Source: Thermoplasmatota archaeon
GTDB taxonomy: Archaea > Thermoplasmatota > Penumbrarchaeia > Penumbrarchaeales > Penumbrarchaeaceae
Direction of reading: 5' to 3'
Length of the DNA: 13,102 nucleotides
NCBI GenBank assembly: GCA_016929175.1
Contig: JAFGJI010000246.1
Coordinates: 1-13,102, forward strand
The notes below the pieces were generated by a model. That model made no database searches. It was not told the DNA's origin and saw nothing but the letters and a program-made list of their open reading frames with translations. Below, one piece after another: positions 7,945 to 13,102 of the stretch (position 1 is the first letter of the stretch; each line of letters starts with the position of its first letter). A program made the position numbers and the translations under genes.

Positions 7945-10900
7945 TGGAACGTCATGCTGGAGGATATCAACGGGGATGGAAAGGACGATATCCTGGCAGG
8001 CGCCCCCGAAGCGGACGGGGTCCAGAACCTCAAAAGCTCATGCGGGGAGATCATGATATACTACGGCAAGGACAACAGGTCCTTCCCCGCCCTCATGGAC
8101 GCAGAGAACGATGCCGATGTGATAATGATCGGAGCTACCGGAAGAACCACAGACCCCGAATATTCAGGGGACAAGGTCGGGAGGGCCTTCCAGCTCTCGG
8201 ACATGGACGGGAACGGTGAGCTTGAGTTCATCATCCCCATCCCGAACAGGGACCTGAACCCGCTGGATGGAGCGGGCAGGGACGGCGCCGGCTCCATCTG
8301 TCTCTACGGGTCGAAGAGCATCATACCGAAGACTGGCAGGATAGCTGCACTGGGATACCCCTCAACGACCTACACGATAGAAGGCAGGGACATGGGGGAT
8401 TCCATCGGATGGCAGGTGAGAGTGGGGGACATCAACGGGGACGGTCTGGACGACATGATCATAGGGGTCCCCCAGGCAGACGGGCGCCAGAACCTCCTGA
8501 GGAACTCCGGCGAGGTCTACATCATCCACGGTGAAGGGATAAGGCTGAAAGAGTACAGGATATCCGGCCCGGCTTCATCCTCTCCGAAGGTATTCACAAT
8601 GGGAGGGACCTTCGATATGAACCTGTCCTTCGAGAGCACCAGGGGCCACGATCAGGTCGATGGCGGGAGGCTTGTGATAGGTACGGGAAGTGAAGCTGCC
8701 TCACTCGTATGCGAGGATGGGGTGTTCCGGAAGGAGAGCGACCCCTACGGGTCCGTGGTCCTCCATCCGGAAGGATGCTCTCTGGGCGGGAGCGGACGGT
8801 CCGGATGGCTTACCTTCAGTATGGAGCTTGGCTGGCATTTTCCCTTCGAAGGCCCCATGGACGTCAGGTTCGACCTGACCGCTCTGGAGGACGGGAACCT
8901 TTCAAGGTTCTACCCCTCCTCGGCAGTGATCTGCAAGGATATCACGATGACGGACACCCTGAAGGTCCATTCCGGGGAAGCCGAACTGATGATGAAAGGC
9001 TCGTATGTTGCACCTGGGACCAGTATGACCCTCGGAGGTTCCATCATCATCTACAAGGACGACCCTCAGAGGGAGGTGCCGTTCGGGAACCTCTGGATCG
9101 ACCATTACGAGGGGGAGACCCTTGTCGATCAGGTTGTTTATGCACCGGGATGGAGCGTGGAGTTCGCGGCCCCGGAAAAAGGTGACCATAAACACTCTCT
9201 GGTGCCTTCCATAGATCCTTCCACCTATCCCGAGGAACTGCCTTCAAAGCATCTTCCGGACCTCGGGGATCCTCTGGAATACATAGTCCGGGTCGACCAC
9301 ACACCACCCCTGACACCGACGGGGCTAAAAGCCGTATCCGTGGATGGTAACGAGAACCTCAGCAGGACCGGGGAGTTCATCCTTTCATGGGACGACGCAA
9401 ACTACGTGGAAGGGGACCAAGATCTTTCCGGCATACGGGAATACTGGATCACCGTGGAAGGGGATGAACCCTTCCTGTCCCTCGAGAGCGGAGGCCTGAT
9501 GGGGACCTATTTCGACGACCTTGGATCCTATCAGCGGGAGAAGGAGGTCCTTGACGAAACGCTCCATTTCACTTCGAGCGAGTGGGGCCCCTTCGGCCCG
9601 GACCCCAACCTTATGCTCCCCTATGACTACTCCATAAGGTGGTGGGGGTGGCTGGACATGGGGGATGCGGAGGACCAGTTCTTCAAACTCCTGGGTTCCG
9701 GGGACGTCAAGCTCTATCTCGACGGAGAGCGGATTTTGGACTGGACCCCGATCAAGAAGGGATTGGTCATGGGAGGATTCGATTTCAAGAAGGGGGAATA
9801 CCGCAGGATCGAGATCGCCTTTCGGCACCGGTCAGGGGACTCCTTCTTCTCCTTCATGTTCCAGGACGGGAGCGGGTCATTCTCACCCGTTCCCTCTACC
9901 TCCCTGCTTCATCCCTCGGCTTCGCAGAAGGTAAGTCTGGAAGCCGATATCGGCACCGTTAAGGTCCACTCCGTCGACTGGGTGGGGCACACATCGGAAA
10001 GTGCCGCTATTGAACTATACCGGGACATCACTGGCCCCGTGTTCGACCTGTCGGGGATACCGAGATGGACCAACACCAGTCGCCCGGTCTTCGAGATCGG
10101 TGTCCGGGACGCGGAATGGGGAAGCTCCCCCAGTTCCGGTCTGGACCCGGGATCGGTCATGTACAGGACCGTGGATGAAGAAGGAGTGTATTCGGAATGG
10201 GAGCCTCCCTCGAAGGTGAAGGAGAGCATGGATGTACCCGGAAGCTACATAGGAAGGATCGAACCTGTACTCACGAATGACTGGAGGGGAAAGGTCCAGT
10301 TCCGGGCCTCGGACATGGAGGGCAACAGTGTTCTGTCCGCCTGGGTGGAGGTCGGGGTGGACCGGAGGTCTCCCGAGCTTTTCATCCTTCGACCGGCCCA
10401 TGGAGCTGTCATCGAGGGCAACAGTGTGAACATCCTTATCAGGGCCACGGACCTGGGAGGGTCCGGTTTCGACGGCAGGACCCTGGGATACATCATGAGA
10501 TCGGGGGAGACATGGTCCCAATGGAACGGCATCCCCTTCGATGTCGAGGGTGAGGAGGTCGTCCTGAACATAACGATGTACCCCCCCTTCGGGACGCTGG
10601 AGTTGAGGTTCGGCGGCAGCGACCTGATGGGGAACAATTATCTGACCCCCATCTTCCTGCTCACGATCAAAAAGCCCGCGGTGAACCTCAAGCCCCACCC
10701 GGTCATCAAGATGCCTCTCAACAATTCGGTTCACCGTTTGGGCGTGCCGGTCCATCTCAGCTCCGAGGGGACGTACGACGACGGCCTGGGCAATTACTCT
10801 CCCGTGAGGATGACATGGACCTCGAGCGAGGAAGGGCTTCTCGGGACCGGAAGGTCCCTTGACGTAGTACTTCGGAGCGGAGACCACATCATAACCTTGT

Positions 10901-11193
10901 ATGCTGATGACGGTTCTCCGGGGCACAATGTTTCGACCTCCATCCGTATAACCGTTCTCGAACCCTCCGATCCCGACGACACGGATCTGCCGCCGATCGA
11001 CGAGGATGAAACGGGGTGGCTGGCATTCGTGGCGGTGTTCTTCGCCATGGTCCTTCTGGTGGCAGCCGTACTGACCGTCATGGTCGTAATGGTACGGAGA
11101 AGACAGGACGGGGAGACCCGTCTCGGAGTGGTCAAGGAGACAGCGGATGATATCGCCTACGGCCAGAGAAGTTTGAACGAGGACGAGGATTGA
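7945..11193 (+). CDS. FG-GAP/PA14/Ig-like surface protein, C-terminal part (blades 5-7 to membrane anchor)
   Basis: This is the continuation, in the same frame, of the gene that starts at 6991; residue numbers are for the restored 1400-residue protein. Blades 5-7 have calcium loops near 325 (DINGDG), 404 (DMDGNG) and 480 (DINGDG), completing a seven-bladed propeller. About 520-770 is a beta-rich region that I do not recognise. A PA14 domain, about 833-974, carries GLMGTYF, the strand YSIRWWGWL and the VKLYLDGERILDW hairpin, and is flanked by two halves of a fibronectin-like fold (about 775-831 and 976-1011). Ig-like domains cover about 1015-1325; the last is PKD-like. A membrane helix (about 1341-1368) is followed by RRR and a 32-residue tail ending in acidic residues. 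The first ATG after the stop is at 7954, with no SD or signal peptide, so independent expression as a surface protein is unlikely. PA14 domains usually bind glycans. Confidence 0.85.
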   Translation, partial: WNVMLEDINGDGKDDILAGAPEADGVQNLKSSCGEIMIYYGKDNRSFPALMDAENDADVIMIGATGRTTDPEYSGDKVGRAFQLSDMDGNGELEFIIPIPNRDLNPLDGAGRDGAGSICLYGSKSIIPKTGRIAALGYPSTTYTIEGRDMGDSIGWQVRVGDINGDGLDDMIIGVPQADGRQNLLRNSGEVYIIHGEGIRLKEYRISGPASSSPKVFTMGGTFDMNLSFESTRGHDQVDGGRLVIGTGSEAASLVCEDGVFRKESDPYGSVVLHPEGCSLGGSGRSGWLTFSMELGWHFPFEGPMDVRFDLTALEDGNLSRFYPSSAVICKDITMTDTLKVHSGEAELMMKGSYVAPGTSMTLGGSIIIYKDDPQREVPFGNLWIDHYEGETLVDQVVYAPGWSVEFAAPEKGDHKHSLVPSIDPSTYPEELPSKHLPDLGDPLEYIVRVDHTPPLTPTGLKAVSVDGNENLSRTGEFILSWDDANYVEGDQDLSGIREYWITVEGDEPFLSLESGGLMGTYFDDLGSYQREKEVLDETLHFTSSEWGPFGPDPNLMLPYDYSIRWWGWLDMGDAEDQFFKLLGSGDVKLYLDGERILDWTPIKKGLVMGGFDFKKGEYRRIEIAFRHRSGDSFFSFMFQDGSGSFSPVPSTSLLHPSASQKVSLEADIGTVKVHSVDWVGHTSESAAIELYRDITGPVFDLSGIPRWTNTSRPVFEIGVRDAEWGSSPSSGLDPGSVMYRTVDEEGVYSEWEPPSKVKESMDVPGSYIGRIEPVLTNDWRGKVQFRASDMEGNSVLSAWVEVGVDRRSPELFILRPAHGAVIEGNSVNILIRATDLGGSGFDGRTLGYIMRSGETWSQWNGIPFDVEGEEVVLNITMYPPFGTLELRFGGSDLMGNNYLTPIFLLTIKKPAVNLKPHPVIKMPLNNSVHRLGVPVHLSSEGTYDDGLGNYSPVRMTWTSSEEGLLGTGRSLDVVLRSGDHIITLYADDGSPGHNVSTSIRITVLEPSDPDDTDLPPIDEDETGWLAFVAVFFAMVLLVAAVLTVMVVMVRRRQDGETRLGVVKETADDIAYGQRSLNEDED

Positions 11194-11232
11194 ACTTCCC
11201 TGCATCACAAGGGATTTATCTCATTAAAATGA

Positions 11233-12309
11233 TCATTTGTCAAGAAGCCCCCTTACCCACTCGCGGTTCTTCCACAGCGTGCATCCTCCTCTCGTCTCCG
11301 CCAGCATGCCGTGGTTCTCCCGTATACTTGCAAGCAGTTCAGAACCGAGGGCTTCCCTGAGGGAGACATCATGCAGGTCAGTATCCGAATACGGGGCGAA
11401 CGGACAGGGTTCCAGAGCCCCCGATGGGTTCACATGGACGAAACCCCTGCCCGAGGAAAGACATCCTCCAAGCTTTTCCTCGTCACCGGGGAACGTTATG
11501 AACATCCCGGGATATCCGGACTCCAGTTTACCCATCAGACCGATCAAACCGTCCCTCTGCTCCAGGGTGGGTGCGCTTTGCTCGGTCCCTTCCTCGACCG
11601 GGATGTACTCGACATAGAAGAAGATCCTGCACCCGTTCTCGATCAGCTCATCAACGAACTGCTTTCCGGTCACTACCTCGTAATTCTCAGATGTCACTGT
11701 CACCGAGATCCCCCAGAAAACGTCCAGTGAGGAAAGTACCGGAAGCACCTTCCCGAGCCTCCTGAACACGCCCTCCCCCCTCCTGAGATCGGTCTCCTCC
11801 TCGAACCCCTCAATGCTCAGGACCGGGACGATGTTCCTGGCATCCCTGATCTCCTCCACCATCCTTTCATTCAGGAGCATCCCGTTGGTGAACAACGGAA
11901 ATATGATCCCGGGGAACTCCTTCAGGATCCCCACGAGCCCGGGTCTGAGGAGGGGCTCCCCGCCGGCCATGAGGACGATGGAGATACCAAGCTCCACGCA
12001 CTCCTCCAGAATGCTTCTCAGAAGTCCGTCGTCCATCTCGGCTGGCCCGACGGAATGAAGCTCCCGGGAGTAGCATCCGCTGCAGTTAAGGTTGCATTTT
12101 CTGGTCACCGAGATTATCATGAAGGCGGGAACATGGACACCCTCACGGTCGAGCTTTTTCCTTCTCCCGGCTGCGGACATCTGGTGCGAGACCAGATCGA
12201 CGACCCAATCGGGCCTGGTCTCCGAATACTCCGTCAGAATGGAGGAGGCCCTTTCCATAAGGCCCATGATGCCCGAGCTCAGATGCTCCCCTATCTCTTG
12301 GTCGTCCAT
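11233..12309 (-). CDS. Radical SAM enzyme with probable twitch/SPASM-like auxiliary cluster domain
   Basis: A 358-residue protein. The radical SAM cluster motif CNLNCSGC (CX3CX2C) has Cys72, Cys76 and Cys79, and the SAM-binding GGEP is at 116-119. In the C-terminal part, Cys283 and Cys302 fit the spacing CX13GX4C, which opens SPASM and twitch domains. Cys343 follows, but the full set of SPASM cysteines is absent, so one auxiliary Fe-S cluster is more likely than two. Such enzymes often modify peptides or make cofactors by 5'-deoxyadenosyl radical chemistry; the substrate is unknown. The start at 12309 is chosen for the GAGG seven bases upstream. An in-frame ATG at 12393 would add 28 residues and overlap the stop of the upstream small gene as ATGA. 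Its extra codons are AT-rich and unlike the rest, so I consider it less likely. The gene converges on the FG-GAP gene with 39 bases between stops. Confidence 0.9.
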   Translation of the reverse strand: MDDQEIGEHLSSGIMGLMERASSILTEYSETRPDWVVDLVSHQMSAAGRRKKLDREGVHVPAFMIISVTRKCNLNCSGCYSRELHSVGPAEMDDGLLRSILEECVELGISIVLMAGGEPLLRPGLVGILKEFPGIIFPLFTNGMLLNERMVEEIRDARNIVPVLSIEGFEEETDLRRGEGVFRRLGKVLPVLSSLDVFWGISVTVTSENYEVVTGKQFVDELIENGCRIFFYVEYIPVEEGTEQSAPTLEQRDGLIGLMGKLESGYPGMFITFPGDEEKLGGCLSSGRGFVHVNPSGALEPCPFAPYSDTDLHDVSLREALGSELLASIRENHGMLAETRGGCTLWKNREWVRGLLDK

Positions 12310-12316
12310 TCCACTT

Positions 12317-12320
12317 CCTC
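12317..12320 (-). promoter_or_regulatory. SD supporting the radical SAM start at 12309
   Basis: On the minus strand GAGGAAGTGGA precedes the ATG, so GAGG is 7 bases from the start codon. It favours 12309 over the ATG at 12393, which has only a weak GAAG upstream. Confidence 0.5.
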
Positions 12321-12342
12321 GGTGGTCCCCAATAAAAAGCCC

Positions 12343-12349
12343 TATATTA
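12343..12349 (-). promoter_or_regulatory. Possible TATA box of the radical SAM gene
   Basis: TAATATA on the minus strand is about 37 bases before the ATG at 12309, giving a predicted leader of about 11 bases, just enough to hold the GAGG. It lies inside the reading frame that would extend to 12393. The spacing resembles the serpin promoter, but the box is short and the call is tentative. Confidence 0.3.
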
Positions 12350-12389
12350 CATCTTCTCCCGGATAGGCCGTGAGTGATAATTAGCGGTG

Positions 12390-12551
12390 TCATTTCTTTT
12401 CTTCGATCTCAAAGACGTGACAGTCCTCTTTCTCAAGGATAACTTCCCTCACATAATACTTTGCATTGTGTTTATCCAGCAGGTCCAGAACCTTTTTCTG
12501 ATCATCATTCCTCACAATGAAAACAGGTCTGATCGGAGAAAGGTCTAGCAT
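12390..12551 (-). CDS. Small conserved-looking protein of unknown function (53 residues)
   Basis: ATG at 12551 to TGA at 12390-12392; an in-frame TAA lies three codons before the ATG, so no longer form is possible. The sequence opens MLDLSPIRPVFIVRNDDQKK and reads like a compact beta-alpha-beta-beta protein: strand PVFIVR, helix QKKVLDLLDKHN, strand KYYVREVIL, strand CHVFEIEE. It has one Cys (residue 44), no signal peptide and no membrane segment. I do not recognise the family. No good SD is visible (GGG directly abuts the ATG). Its stop is 80 bases before the preferred radical SAM start and overlaps the alternative start by ATGA, so co-transcription with the radical SAM gene is likely. It could be a partner, a regulator or, less likely, a substrate peptide. 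Confidence 0.65.
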   Translation of the reverse strand: MLDLSPIRPVFIVRNDDQKKVLDLLDKHNAKYYVREVILEKEDCHVFEIEEKK

Positions 12552-12628
12552 CCCATATTCTTATCTAGTTCACGCAATAGACTGTGCTAGGATGAAAAGT
12601 ATGATATTTTATTGCGGAATATATGAAA

Positions 12629-12656
12629 ATGTAATATAACAGGTTCTTTATTACAT
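12629..12656. repeat. Inverted repeat in the divergent promoter region
   Basis: ATGTAATA at 12629-12636 and its exact reverse complement TATTACAT at 12649-12656 are separated by 12 bases, with arm centres 20 bp apart (about two helical turns). It lies in the AT-rich 128-base gap between the minus-strand small gene and the plus-strand exported-protein gene, next to a TATA-like CATATTTTTAG at 12654-12664. This layout fits an operator for a dimeric regulator. Chance is possible because the region is so AT-rich. Confidence 0.4.
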
Positions 12657-12679
12657 ATTTTTAGAAGCTTGATATGATA

Positions 12680-13102
12680 ATGCAAAAAGACTTCAGAGTA
12701 AATGGGGGATTAAAGTTGAAAAATGATGGAGTAGTGATATTATCCGTATTCTGCTTGGTACTGATGGTAACAGCAGTTTTCAATCCGATTATCATGGGAT
12801 GGGTTGAAGGACAGGATCCTCCGGTTAGAGAAGATCCCATTCCGGGACCTTACAGGGATCTTAACAAGCTAGTAACGGACCTTCTCGAAGTCACGGAAGA
12901 CTGGACGGATTCCGACAACGATACTCTTCCGGATTCCGTCGAGAGGATAATCGGAACCGAGATTGATAACGAGGACAGTGATTACGACACCCTGAACGAC
13001 TCTTACGAGGTAAAAATGAACATGGATCCGCTTAGCCCGGATTCCAACAAGGATGGTCTGTCCGACCCCAGGGAGATCACGAACGTATCTTTGGACATCG
13101 AC
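12680..13102 (+). CDS. Exported protein with thrombospondin-type-3-like calcium repeats, 3' end missing
   Basis: The frame stays open from the ATG at 12680 to the last base (141 visible residues). A hydrophobic signal or anchor segment covers about residues 18-40. After a Pro-rich linker, three acidic calcium-binding segments appear: DSDNDTLPDSVE (77-88), DNEDSDYDTLNDSYEV (96-111) and DSNKDGLSDPREI (121-133). These match the DxDxDG(L/T)xDxxE pattern of type-3 thrombospondin-like repeats, which are common in large archaeal and bacterial surface proteins. An alternative start is the TTG at 12716. It has GGGGGA 6 bases upstream, would give a compact signal peptide beginning with KND, and fits a TATA box at 12654-12664 better. 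I give the longer ATG form but cannot decide. The 5' end is AT-rich compared with the rest of the window. Confidence 0.8.
   Translation, partial: MQKDFRVNGGLKLKNDGVVILSVFCLVLMVTAVFNPIIMGWVEGQDPPVREDPIPGPYRDLNKLVTDLLEVTEDWTDSDNDTLPDSVERIIGTEIDNEDSDYDTLNDSYEVKMNMDPLSPDSNKDGLSDPREITNVSLDID

Noticed and set aside
10015..11208. Long antisense frame (397 codons) opposite the end of the FG-GAP gene
   Set aside because: The plus strand continues through Ig-like domains and a membrane anchor. The antisense product is low-complexity in His/Arg/Gly/Val and matches nothing I know.
11227..11238. Perfect 12-bp palindrome AAATGATCATTT at the convergent gene ends
   Set aside because: It is AT-rich, overlaps the radical SAM stop codon and is short. 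No T-run or GC stem supports a terminator, so chance is likely.

Overview
The window looks like chromosomal DNA of an archaeon, most likely a member of the Thermoplasmatota. This is inferred from style, not from a marker gene. It shows archaeal TATA-like boxes 25-45 bases upstream of several starts, purine-rich Shine-Dalgarno (SD) sites with short leaders, and large exported proteins built of beta-helix, FG-GAP, PA14 and Ig-like modules that end in a membrane segment and a short cytoplasmic tail. I see no rRNA, tRNA, CRISPR array, insertion sequence or other mobile element. No gene-free stretch exceeds about 200 bases.

Left part (1-3026). A Fic-family protein cut by the left edge is followed by a lipoprotein serpin (1005-2270). 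Facing the serpin is a short site-2-type M50 membrane protease (3026-2298, minus), with only 27 bases between their stop codons.

Middle part (3027-11193). A 1024-residue surface protein has a parallel beta-helix, then Ig/cadherin-like domains, a membrane segment and a cytoplasmic tail of about 130 residues. It is followed 21 bases later by a tandem winged-helix regulator. Both end in similar 29-residue SHOCT-like segments, which suggests a membrane receptor paired with a transcription factor. Next comes a 1400-codon surface protein with a seven-bladed FG-GAP propeller, a PA14 domain apparently nested in a fibronectin-like domain, Ig-like domains and a C-terminal anchor. It is broken by one in-frame TGA exactly at the glycine of the 'FG' in blade 5.

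Right part (11194-13102). On the minus strand lie a 53-residue protein of unknown function and a radical SAM enzyme with a probable auxiliary-cluster domain. They are separated by an AT-rich divergent promoter region, containing an 8-bp inverted repeat, from the start of a third exported protein with thrombospondin-type-3-like calcium motifs that runs off the right edge.

Overall this is a cell-surface and envelope-proteolysis neighbourhood. The points most worth following are the receptor/regulator pair with matching C-termini, the precise nonsense codon in the propeller gene, and the small protein beside the radical SAM enzyme.
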